Positions 1 to 5,477 of a stretch of DNA of 5,509 bases are shown here, in pieces. The notes below the pieces were generated by a model, which saw nothing but the letters and a program-made list of their open reading frames with translations, searched no databases and was not told the origin of the DNA. The position numbers and the translations under genes were made by a program. This stretch comes from an uncultured Lachnospiraceae bacterium (lineage in GTDB: Bacteria > Bacillota > Clostridia > Lachnospirales > Lachnospiraceae). The stretch is taken from contig CALGGL010000366.1 of the NCBI GenBank assembly GCA_937915975.1, positions 1 to 5,509 on the forward strand, given 5' to 3'. Numbering within the stretch: the stretch's first letter is position 1; the number at the start of each line of letters is the position of its first letter.

Positions 1-494
1 GTCAGCAGTTTGAAGAATTGCCAACGACATATATTATTTTCATTACGGAAAATGACGTTGTAGGTGAAGACGAACCGATATATTTTGTGGAAAGAGTTTT
101 CGTAAAAACCGGCAGATTATTTGGAGATGGGGAACATATAATATATGTAAATGCAGCACACAAAGATGATACAACCGAGCTTGGACGACTTATGCATGAT
201 TTTTTATGTATGGATCCTAATGATATGGTTAACGAGGTTTTAGCGGAAAAAGCAAGATATTATAAGGAAGATGAGGAAGGAGTGAAGACGATGTGTAAGG
301 TGTTGGAAGATATGAGAAATGAAGTAAGAGAAAAAGCTATGGCAAAGGGGCGAGAAGAAGGAAGAGAAGAAGGAAGAGAAGAAGGTCTAATCCTTGCATA
401 TCTTCAAAATGAAATTTCTCAATCAGCCGTTATGAGGATACTGAATATTACAAATGATGAATTTGATGATTTGGTTTCATATTATAATCAGTAG
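1..494 (+). CDS. C-terminal part of a Rpn/PD-(D/E)XK nuclease-family putative transposase (5' end outside window)
   Basis: The reading frame is already open at the left edge (codons from base 3, QQFEELPTTYIIFITEND), so the TTG at 18 is only an internal codon and the gene is 5'-truncated by the window; 163 residues are visible. The motifs YIIFITENDVVG, FGDGEHIIYVN, LGRLMHDFLCMDP and YYKEDEEGVKTMC followed by a charged helix with GREE repeats are, from memory, typical of the Rpn family (recombination-promoting nuclease, TIGR01784-like 'putative transposase') common in Lachnospiraceae. Family members carry a PD-(D/E)XK nuclease core in the N-terminal half; its catalytic residues lie outside this window, so activity cannot be judged. 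Family members are thought to cleave DNA and promote RecA-independent recombination. The last ~35 residues after the GREE tract look like a small helical domain. The gene stops at TAG 492-494 and is followed on the same strand by the DUF4143 ATPase after 166 bp, with no clear terminator between them, so read-through is plausible. Confidence 0.8.
   Translation, partial: QQFEELPTTYIIFITENDVVGEDEPIYFVERVFVKTGRLFGDGEHIIYVNAAHKDDTTELGRLMHDFLCMDPNDMVNEVLAEKARYYKEDEEGVKTMCKVLEDMRNEVREKAMAKGREEGREEGREEGLILAYLQNEISQSAVMRILNITNDEFDDLVSYYNQ
348..385 (+). repeat. In-frame 12-bp tandem repeat encoding GREE x3
   Basis: Three consecutive 12-bp units (348-359, 360-371, 372-383) each encode Gly-Arg-Glu-Glu, followed by a further Gly codon. 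The purine-only units differ by only a few bases, chiefly in the first one. They encode a charged helical linker. Similar KGREEG-type runs are common near the C-terminus of Rpn/transposase-family proteins. Such a repeat can change copy number by slippage without breaking the frame. Confidence 0.85.
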
Positions 495-528
495 TTGATG
501 GTATACTTAAACTGGTACAGCCGGTACA

Positions 529-607
529 AAAATATGCATTTTTGACTTGAGTTCAGCCCTAAAATATGCATTTTTATCTAAAAATGACATCTAAAATATG
601 CATATTT
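529..607. repeat. Three AAAATATGCAT motifs at exact 32-bp spacing upstream of the ATPase gene
   Basis: AAAATATGCATTTTT occurs identically at 529-543 and 561-575, and with one change (AAAATATGCATATTT) at 593-607. Start-to-start distance is 32 bp both times, close to three helical turns, so all three copies face the same side of the DNA. Each is centred on the palindrome ATGCAT. The last copy ends 3 bp before the predicted -35 box of the DUF4143 ATPase gene. The layout suggests binding sites for a regulator. The 17-bp stretches between copies are not alike, so this is not a simple tandem duplication. No known regulator is recognised. Confidence 0.75.
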
Positions 608-610
608 GAA

Positions 611-639
611 TTGAAAACCCTCCGATTTTATGCTAAAAT
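611..639 (+). promoter_or_regulatory. Predicted sigma-A promoter for the DUF4143 ATPase gene
   Basis: The -35 box TTGAAA (611-616) is separated by 17 bp from the -10 box TAAAAT (634-639). The -10 is preceded by TGC (631-633), an extended -10 element. A start near 646 would leave a leader of only about 15 bases, consisting of the ribosome binding site and spacer. The -10 region is also the right arm of a small perfect inverted repeat, ATTTTA-TGC-TAAAAT (625-639). Confidence 0.7.
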
Positions 640-647
640 TTTCAAAA

Positions 648-654
648 AAGGAGG
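648..654 (+). promoter_or_regulatory. Ribosome binding site of the DUF4143 ATPase gene
   Basis: AAGGAGG lies 6 bases before ATG 661, a near-perfect anti-16S match that fixes the start. The site could pair with AAAACCCTCC at 614-623 in any transcript begun upstream of the local promoter. Confidence 0.85.
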
Positions 655-660
655 TTTTTT

Positions 661-1959
661 ATGCTTGAACGTAAGTTTTATAATGTTTTGTTGGAATGGA
701 AAAACAAGAAAAAACAATCGTGCCTTCTTGTAAAAGGTGCAAGGCAAATCGGAAAAACATATATTATAGATTTGTTTGGAAGAGAAAACTATAAAAGCTA
801 TATTTATATTAATTTCATAGAGAATCCGCAGGCAAAGGATATTTTTGAAGGAGAACTGTCTGCAGAGGAAATATACAAAAGAATATCTTTGGTTATGCCT
901 GAATCAAAATTCAATGAAAAAAACACCTTAATTTTCTTGGATGAAATTCAGGAGTGTCCAAATGCAAGAACAGCATTAAAATTTCTTGCTTTGGATGATC
1001 GATTTGATGTAATCGCATCGGGGTCGCTTTTGGGTATCAGATATAAGGAGGTTACATCTATACCTGTTGGATATGAAGAACAAATTGAGATGCATTCTTT
1101 GGATTTTGAGGAATTCTTATGGGCGATGGGATATGATAAGGAAAAGATAGCAGTTCTTCGTGAATACTTTGACAAGAAAGAAAAAGTACCTGATGCCATA
1201 AATGAAAAAATGCTTGCATTGCTTAGAGAATATATGGCTATTGGAGGCATGCCTGCTGTTGTAGAAACATTTGTTAATACTCATCATTTTGGTGAAGTAC
1301 ACAAGATTCAGCAAATGATCTTAGATAGTTATTATGATGATATTTCAAAATATGCAACCAATACAGAAAAACCTAAGGTGAAAAATGCATATCTGTCTAT
1401 TCCAAAGCAGCTTTCTAAAGAAAATAAAAAATTTCAATTTTCGATTGTGGAAAACAAAGCAACAGCTCGAAAATATGAAAATAGTATTGAGTGGCTAAGG
1501 GATGCAGGCTTTATAAAAATGTGTTACAATGTTTCAACTCCTGATTTCCCACTTAATGCATATGAAAAAGATAATCAATATAAGATATATTCGTCTGATA
1601 TCGGTATTCTTGTTGCAATGTATGGATTTGATATGAAAAAGGCGATTATAGATAATACAATTAAAGGAAATGTGAAGGGGGGTATATACGAAAATCTTGT
1701 GATAGATATATTAAGCAAAAGTGGACATAAACCAAGCTATTATCGTAATACCGATGGTTCATTGGAAATAGAATTTTTAATTACTGTTGATGCTAAGGTT
1801 GTTCCTATTGAGGTTAAAGCTAATAATAATTCTACCATATCACTTAATAGACTTCTTGAAAAAGATGATATACCTTTTGGGTATAAATTAATATCAGGTA
1901 ATATTGGTATTAATGATAAAAAAATAGTAATGCCTCTTTATATGGCGATGTTTATATAA
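661..1959 (+). CDS. AAA family ATPase with DUF4143 / PD-(D/E)XK-like C-terminal domain
   Basis: Complete 432-aa protein, the usual length for the AAA_14-DUF4143 family. Residues 1-130 form the ATPase: Walker A GARQIGKT (26-33), Walker B LIFLDEIQ (90-97, with D94 and E95), then ASGSLLG (119-125), a sensor-like strand. The DUF4143 part includes YMAIGGMPAVV (191-201) and GGIYENLVIDIL (340-351). The C-terminal segment YYRNTDGSLEIEFLI (360-374) followed by VVPIEVKA (380-387) resembles a PD-(D/E)XK nuclease core, with E384 and K386 in place and Glu371 where Asp (EVDF) is usual. The protein is probably cytoplasmic; I see no signal peptide or membrane segment. Its biological role is not established; members are frequent, multi-copy and often near mobile genes. 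Start chosen from AAGGAGG 6 bases upstream. It has its own promoter preceded by a 32-bp-phased motif array and ends at a strong terminator. Codon use looks more A+T-rich than in argG, compatible with horizontal acquisition. Confidence 0.88.
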   Translation: MLERKFYNVLLEWKNKKKQSCLLVKGARQIGKTYIIDLFGRENYKSYIYINFIENPQAKDIFEGELSAEEIYKRISLVMPESKFNEKNTLIFLDEIQECPNARTALKFLALDDRFDVIASGSLLGIRYKEVTSIPVGYEEQIEMHSLDFEEFLWAMGYDKEKIAVLREYFDKKEKVPDAINEKMLALLREYMAIGGMPAVVETFVNTHHFGEVHKIQQMILDSYYDDISKYATNTEKPKVKNAYLSIPKQLSKENKKFQFSIVENKATARKYENSIEWLRDAGFIKMCYNVSTPDFPLNAYEKDNQYKIYSSDIGILVAMYGFDMKKAIIDNTIKGNVKGGIYENLVIDILSKSGHKPSYYRNTDGSLEIEFLITVDAKVVPIEVKANNNSTISLNRLLEKDDIPFGYKLISGNIGINDKKIVMPLYMAMFI

Positions 1960-1960
1960 C

Positions 1961-1992
1961 AAAACGCTGCAACGGTTCTGTTGCAGCGTTTT
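1961..1992. terminator. Bidirectional intrinsic terminator between the ATPase gene and argG
   Basis: Perfect 13-bp inverted repeat: AAAACGCTGCAAC (1961-1973), loop GGTTCT (1974-1979), GTTGCAGCGTTTT (1980-1992). The outer A/T bases supply a four-base U tract after the GC-rich stem on either strand. It begins 2 bases after the ATPase stop codon and lies 24 bases beyond the argG stop, so it can end both converging transcripts. Confidence 0.92.
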
Positions 1993-2016
1993 GCTGTTAC
2001 CTGATTCTATTATATT

Positions 2017-3231
2017 TTATTTATCCCTCTTTTGATCAAGCATTGCACGAACCTGCATTGAAAGACCAAATAAGTGGATGAAACCTTCAGCATCTTTGTG
2101 GTCGTATAACTCACCGGTTGTAAATGAGGCAAGCTCCTCTGAATAAAGTGAGTATGGTGAAGTAGTACCTGCCTTTATAATGTTGCCCTTGTAAAGCTTG
2201 AACTTAACTTCACCGGTTACGCGCTCCTGAGTGCTCTCAACAAATGCCTGGAGTGCTTCACGAAGTGGGCAGAACCACTTTCCTTCATATATCATATCAG
2301 CAAACTTATCTGCGATAAGCTTCTTATATGCAAGTGTATCTCTGTCAAGGATGAGCTCCTCGAGCTGCTTATGAGCCTCCATAAGAATTGTTCCGCCCGG
2401 AGTCTCATATACACCACGGGACTTCATACCAACAACACGGTTTTCTACGATATCAACGATACCTACACCATGCTTGCCACCGAGTCTGTTTAACTCTCGG
2501 ATTACATCTGCAACCTTCATTTCCTTGCCGTTTACTGCAACAGGATTACCCTTTTCAAATTTAACTGTTACATACTCTGCTTCATCCGGTGCCTTTTCAG
2601 GATGAGTACCGAGTACAAGAAGGTGATCCCAATTTGGCTCCTGTGCAGGATCCTCAAGCTCGAGACCTTCGTGGCTTATGTGCCATAAGTTTCTGTCGCG
2701 GCTGTATGAATGTGAAGCATCAAACGGAAGGTCGATGCCGTGTGCCTTACAGTAAGCAATCTCGTCCTCACGTGACTGCATTGTCCACTCAGGCTGTCTC
2801 CAGGTTGCGATAACTCTGATATCAGGAGCAAGAGCCTTTATATTAATTTCAAAACGTACCTGATCGTTACCCTTACCGGTAGCACCATGACAGATAGTAG
2901 TTGCGCCTTCTTTTCTTGCGATATCTACAAGCTTCTTAGCGATAAGAGGTCTTGCAAAGGATGTACCGAGAAGGTACTTGTTCTCGTATACGCAGCCTGC
3001 CTTTACGCCCGGCATAACGTAGTCCTCACAGAATTCATCTATTACATCAAGTATGTAAAGCTTTTCTGCTCCTGAGTACTTTGCTCTTTCCTCAAGGCCA
3101 TCAAGCTCACTTTCCTGTCCGACATCAATACATACACATACAACGTCAAAATCATATGTTTCCTTTAACCAAGGGATGATAGCAGTAGTATCAAGTCCGC
3201 CCGAGTATGCAAGTATAACTTTTTCCTTCAT
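2017..3231 (-). CDS. argG: Argininosuccinate synthase
   Basis: ATP-dependent joining of citrulline and aspartate to argininosuccinate (EC 6.3.4.5), the penultimate step of arginine synthesis, in the cytoplasm. The protein is 404 aa, normal for the family (~400). Visible landmarks are the N-type ATP pyrophosphatase P-loop AYSGGLDTT (8-16), ICHGATGKGNDQVRFE (113-128), YSRDRNLWHISHEG (176-189) and LEDP (192-195), SRGVYETPGG (271-280), and the C-terminal helix with YDHKDAEGFI (376-385). All are intact, so the enzyme should be active. The start is the ATG at 3231-3229 because AAGGAGG (complement of 3240-3246) lies 8 bases upstream and the protein then begins directly with MKEKVILAYSGG. An in-frame ATG at 3261 would add ten residues (MIFYFKEEII) encoded by the leader and the ribosome binding site, and is rejected. 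It is transcribed divergently from argC with its own promoter at 3298-3270; argH is not in the window. Confidence 0.97.
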   Translation of the reverse strand: MKEKVILAYSGGLDTTAIIPWLKETYDFDVVCVCIDVGQESELDGLEERAKYSGAEKLYILDVIDEFCEDYVMPGVKAGCVYENKYLLGTSFARPLIAKKLVDIARKEGATTICHGATGKGNDQVRFEINIKALAPDIRVIATWRQPEWTMQSREDEIAYCKAHGIDLPFDASHSYSRDRNLWHISHEGLELEDPAQEPNWDHLLVLGTHPEKAPDEAEYVTVKFEKGNPVAVNGKEMKVADVIRELNRLGGKHGVGIVDIVENRVVGMKSRGVYETPGGTILMEAHKQLEELILDRDTLAYKKLIADKFADMIYEGKWFCPLREALQAFVESTQERVTGEVKFKLYKGNIIKAGTTSPYSLYSEELASFTTGELYDHKDAEGFIHLFGLSMQVRAMLDQKRDK

Positions 3232-3239
3232 TATAATTT

Positions 3240-3246
3240 CCTCCTT
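3240..3246 (-). promoter_or_regulatory. Ribosome binding site of argG
   Basis: On the minus strand this reads AAGGAGG, 8 bases before the ATG at 3231. It decides between this start and the longer in-frame ATG at 3261, which has no such site. Confidence 0.88.
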
Positions 3247-3269
3247 AAAATAAAAAATCACTGTACTCG

Positions 3270-3298
3270 ATTATATACTATCAAAGATATAAATGCAA
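3270..3298 (-). promoter_or_regulatory. Predicted sigma-A promoter of argG
   Basis: On the minus strand a -35-like TTGCAT (3298-3293) is followed after 17 bp by a perfect -10 TATAAT (3275-3270). Transcription would start near 3263, giving a leader of about 30 bases, too short for a T-box or riboswitch. The -35 matches TTGACA only in its first three bases, so this rests mainly on the perfect -10, the spacing and the match in layout to the argC promoter. Confidence 0.65.
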
Positions 3299-3328
3299 TT
3301 ATTTTTTTAACAAAATATGCATAAAACA

Positions 3329-3354
3329 ATGAATATAATACGAAAAATATTCAT
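3329..3354. promoter_or_regulatory. Inverted repeat ATGAATAT-N10-ATATTCAT, candidate ArgR operator
   Basis: Perfect 8-bp arms (3329-3336 and 3347-3354) lie midway between the divergent argG and argC promoters. The arms contain TGAAT and ATTCA, the half-sites of the known ARG box bound by ArgR/AhrC. The distance between them (14 bp rather than about 4 bp) is not that of a classical single box, so the assignment is inferred from context and half-site match only. Confidence 0.35.
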
Positions 3355-3407
3355 AAAAATGTATAAAATTAAGAAAAAATACAAAAATATTCAAAAAATA
3401 CTAAAAA
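3343..3407. promoter_or_regulatory. Seven phased A-tracts (predicted curved DNA / UP-like region) upstream of argC
   Basis: Runs of 4-6 A occur at 3343-3347, 3355-3359, 3365-3368, 3374-3379, 3383-3387, 3393-3398 and 3403-3407. Their centres average 10.0 bp apart, in phase with the helix, which is the known signature of intrinsically bent DNA. The tract ends 4 bp before the predicted -35 of argC, so it may also serve as an UP element for the RNA polymerase alpha subunit. Within it, AAAAATATTCA is repeated directly 40 bp apart (3343 and 3383). Confidence 0.55.
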
Positions 3408-3411
3408 TATA

Positions 3412-3440
3412 TTGCATATTTGACGATGCAGTTGTATAAT
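3412..3440 (+). promoter_or_regulatory. Predicted sigma-A promoter of argC(J)
   Basis: TTGCAT (3412-3417), 17 bp, then a perfect TATAAT (3435-3440). The predicted start near 3447 leaves a leader of about 34 bases. The 18-bp inverted repeat TGCATATTTGACGATGCA (3413-3430, 5-bp arms) covers the -35 and most of the spacer, a natural place for a repressor, possibly ArgR. The alternative -35 TTGACG (3420-3425) is only 9 bp from the -10 and was not used. Confidence 0.68.
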
Positions 3441-3464
3441 GAGCAAAGTTTATCCTATTTAATT

Positions 3465-3473
3465 AGGAAGGAG
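3465..3473 (+). promoter_or_regulatory. Ribosome binding site of argC
   Basis: AGGAAGGAG ends 7 bases before the ATG at 3481. The in-frame ATG at 3475 is only one base from the site, too close for initiation, so the site selects 3481. Confidence 0.85.
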
Positions 3474-3480
3474 AATGATT

Positions 3481-4419
3481 ATGAGTACTAAGGTGTACAT
3501 AGACGGACAAAGCGGAACAACCGGTTTACAGATCTTCGACCGAATCGGTGCGCGTACGGATTTGGAGCTTTTAAAAATTGCGGAAGAAAAAAGACATGAT
3601 ATAGATGAAAGAAAGAAGTTTTTAAATGAAGCGGATATCGTATTTTTGTGCCTGCCGGATCAGGCGGCTATCGAGTCTGTTTCACTGATTGAAAATGATA
3701 ATGTAAAGGTAATAGATGCTTCCACGGCTCATCGTACCAATGACAGCTGGGTTTACGGATTCCCTGAAATATCAAAGGAAGCAAGGGAAAATATTGCAAA
3801 GGGAAAAAGAGTTGCCAATCCGGGATGTCACGCAACGGGAATGATTTCCACAGTTGCTCCGCTGGTGCGTATGGGGATTCTTCCGAAGGATTATCCTCTT
3901 ACATGTTATTCGCTCACAGGATATTCAGGCGGTGGTAAGAGTATGATAGCGGATTATGAGGCGGATAATAAGGATGAAAAGCTTTTTGCACCGGGTATAT
4001 ACGGACGCACCCTTAAGCATAAGCATATACCGGAAATGCAAAAGGTAACAGGGCTTCTTTATGCACCTTGCTTTTTACCGGTTGTAGATGATTATTATAA
4101 GGGAATGGCAACTACCGTTATGCTTCAGAGCAGACTTTTAAACGGAAAGCCGACAGCTAAAGAAGTATGTGAAAGACTTAAGGAATATTATCAGGATGAG
4201 TTCTTTATTAAGGTAAGAGATTTTGAAGAAGAAAAGCCGGGAACCATATATGCCAATGTTTTGGCAGGAACCAATAACCTTGAAATTGCGGTATATGGTC
4301 ACGAAGACCAAATCGCCGTAACGGCAATCTTCGATAACCTCGGAAAGGGTGCCTCCGGCGCCGCAGTCCAAAACATGAACATAATGCTGGGACTTCCTGA
4401 AGAGACAGGACTTATTTAA
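3481..4419 (+). CDS. argC: N-acetyl-gamma-glutamyl-phosphate reductase, type 2 (short form)
   Basis: NADPH-dependent reduction of N-acetylglutamyl-5-phosphate to N-acetylglutamate semialdehyde (EC 1.2.1.38), third step of the acetylated ornithine pathway, cytoplasmic. At 312 aa it fits the short type-2 class of ArgC (around 310 aa; the long class is ~345). Visible are the dinucleotide-binding GQSGTTG (9-15), VFLCLPD (54-60), IDASTAHR (78-85), the active-site motif NPGCHATG with the nucleophile Cys116 (113-120), TGYSGGGKSM (146-155), KHKHIPEM (179-186) and DNLGKGASGAAVQNMN (285-300). All catalytic elements appear intact. The start at 3481 is set by AGGAAGGAG 7 bases upstream; an ATG at 3475 would add only Met-Ile. 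It lies first in a probable argC-argJ operon, 94 bp ahead of argJ, and is divergent from argG, so both sides of the pathway share one control region. Confidence 0.96.
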   Translation: MSTKVYIDGQSGTTGLQIFDRIGARTDLELLKIAEEKRHDIDERKKFLNEADIVFLCLPDQAAIESVSLIENDNVKVIDASTAHRTNDSWVYGFPEISKEARENIAKGKRVANPGCHATGMISTVAPLVRMGILPKDYPLTCYSLTGYSGGGKSMIADYEADNKDEKLFAPGIYGRTLKHKHIPEMQKVTGLLYAPCFLPVVDDYYKGMATTVMLQSRLLNGKPTAKEVCERLKEYYQDEFFIKVRDFEEEKPGTIYANVLAGTNNLEIAVYGHEDQIAVTAIFDNLGKGASGAAVQNMNIMLGLPEETGLI

Positions 4420-4513
4420 AGGTGAGAGTAGCGAGAGCGTGCCTGCGATAGAGTTATGCAGTACATCCTATATGCAGGTAGGGTAAGAATTATTTTAGAG
4501 AGGATGATGAATT
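4420..4513 (+). other. 94-bp argC-argJ spacer with possible short hairpin
   Basis: No gene is seen here. CCTGC (4442-4446) can pair with GCAGG (4474-4478), or its CTGC with GCAG at 4458-4461, and TATGCAG is directly repeated at 4455 and 4471. There is no U tract after these pairings, so this is not a terminator, and no convincing promoter is visible. The spacer may shape the processing or stability of an argCJ transcript, or be non-functional. Confidence 0.3.
4497..4503 (+). promoter_or_regulatory. Ribosome binding site of argJ
   Basis: AGAGAGG lies 10 bases before ATG 4514. It is a weaker match than the sites of argG and argC, but it is the only purine-rich site positioned for this start, which begins with the family-typical MKIIDGGITAAKGY. 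Confidence 0.65.
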
Positions 4514-5477
4514 ATGAAGATAATAGATGGCGGCATAACAGCTGCGAAGGGATATAAATGTGCCAGCATGAGGGTTGGCATTAAGCCATCCGGAAGCAAC
4601 AGGGATTTGATGCTTTTGGTAAGCGAGGTACCGGCAACCTGTGTCGGTACATTTACAAGAAATAAGGTTAAAGCGGCTCCCGTTAAGTGGGACATGAAGC
4701 TTGTGAATGAAACTAAAACAGCTCAGGCTGTGGTTGTAAATACAGGTATAGCCAATGCCGCAACCGGCGAGCAGGGCTTGGAAAGCTGTAAGCTTACTGC
4801 GGATGCGGTAAATGAGGCTATGGGTATAGCACCTGAATATGTAGTCTGCGGTTCGACCGGTGTTATCGGTCCACAACTTCCTATAGAAAAGATTGTAAAC
4901 GGTGTAAAGGAGCTTTCGTGTAAGCTTTCCGATACACCTGAGGAAGCGGAAAATGCAGCTAAGGCCATAATGACTACCGATACACATAAGAAGGATATAG
5001 CAGTTGAGTTTGAGATATCGGGAAAGACCTGCCGTATCGGTGCTATGTGTAAGGGCTCGGGTATGATACATCCAAACATGGGAACCATGCTCGGTTATCT
5101 GATGTCGGATGTTAATATTGATTATGAGCTTGCACTTTCTACATTACGTGCTGTGATTGACAAGACCTTTAATATGGTTTCCGTTGACGGTGATACCTCA
5201 ACCAATGATACAGTGATTTTTATGGCAAACGGACTTGCTTCAAATAATGTGATAGATGACAAAAACGGCGACGATTACAAGGCTTTTTATGAGGCGCTTT
5301 ATACAGTGTGTGAGTTCCTTGCAAAGAATATTGCCGAGGATGGTGAGGGTGCAACAAGGCTTTTCACCGCACATGTAACCGGTGCTCCGGATTATGAAAC
5401 AGCAAGAATTATTGCAAAGTCGGTCATTACTTCAAACCTTACCAAAGCGGCAATATTCGGTAAGGATGCAAATTGTG
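4514..5477 (+). CDS. argJ: Bifunctional ornithine acetyltransferase / N-acetylglutamate synthase, 3'-truncated at contig end
   Basis: Transfers acetyl from N-acetylornithine to glutamate (EC 2.3.1.35), recycling the acetyl group in arginine synthesis; bifunctional members also use acetyl-CoA (EC 2.3.1.1), which sequence alone cannot decide here. The precursor self-cleaves before a conserved Thr that becomes the beta-chain nucleophile. Visible are GGITAAKGY (6-14), the oxyanion-hole region CGSTGVIGPQLP (112-123), TTDTHKK (154-160), KGSGMIHPNMGTML (180-193) with nucleophile Thr191, SVDGDTSTND (223-232), EDGEGATRL (275-283) and the start of FGKDANC (315-321). The cleavage-site residue before Thr191 is Gly instead of the common Ala. 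Real sequence ends at base 5477, after Cys321 and the first base of the next codon; family members are ~400 aa, so about 80 residues are missing. The residues EIGRAHV that continue the frame to a stop at 5500 are encoded by sequencing adapter. Probably co-transcribed with argC; argB and argD often follow in relatives. Confidence 0.95.

Noticed and set aside
18..494. TTG at 18 as start of a complete 158-aa gene
   Set aside because: The frame is open to the left edge and the protein begins in the middle of a conserved family region, so the gene is 5'-truncated.
511..530. GTAC-AGCCG-GTAC as a terminator after the transposase-family gene
   Set aside because: Only a 4-bp stem is possible and the following tract is A, not T; too weak to call.
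529..607. CRISPR-like array (three repeats, 32-bp period)
   Set aside because: The repeat is only 15 bp and A+T-rich, the intervals are 17 bp, there are just three copies, and no cas gene is near. A regulatory site array fits better.
948..1314. Minus-strand open frames inside the ATPase gene
   Set aside because: Antisense to a clear coding sequence, short, with no recognisable domain.
1..1992. A new defence or toxin-antitoxin system formed by the first two genes
   Set aside because: Only two genes are visible, one truncated; both belong to known widespread families, and nothing shows that they act together.
3232..3261. Ten-residue N-terminal extension of ArgG
   Set aside because: It would be translated from the leader and across the ribosome binding site; ArgG proteins begin at the MKEKVILAYSGG position.
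3475..3480. ATG 3475 as argC start
   Set aside because: It is one base from the Shine-Dalgarno sequence; ATG 3481 has correct 7-base spacing.
3232..3480. T-box or riboswitch upstream of argG or argC
   Set aside because: The predicted leaders are only ~30-34 bases and no terminator or T-box element is visible.
4490..5088. Minus-strand open frames of 193 and 121 aa inside argJ
   Set aside because: They are antisense to a well-conserved gene, have low-complexity unlikely protein sequence and no ribosome binding site, so they are shadows.
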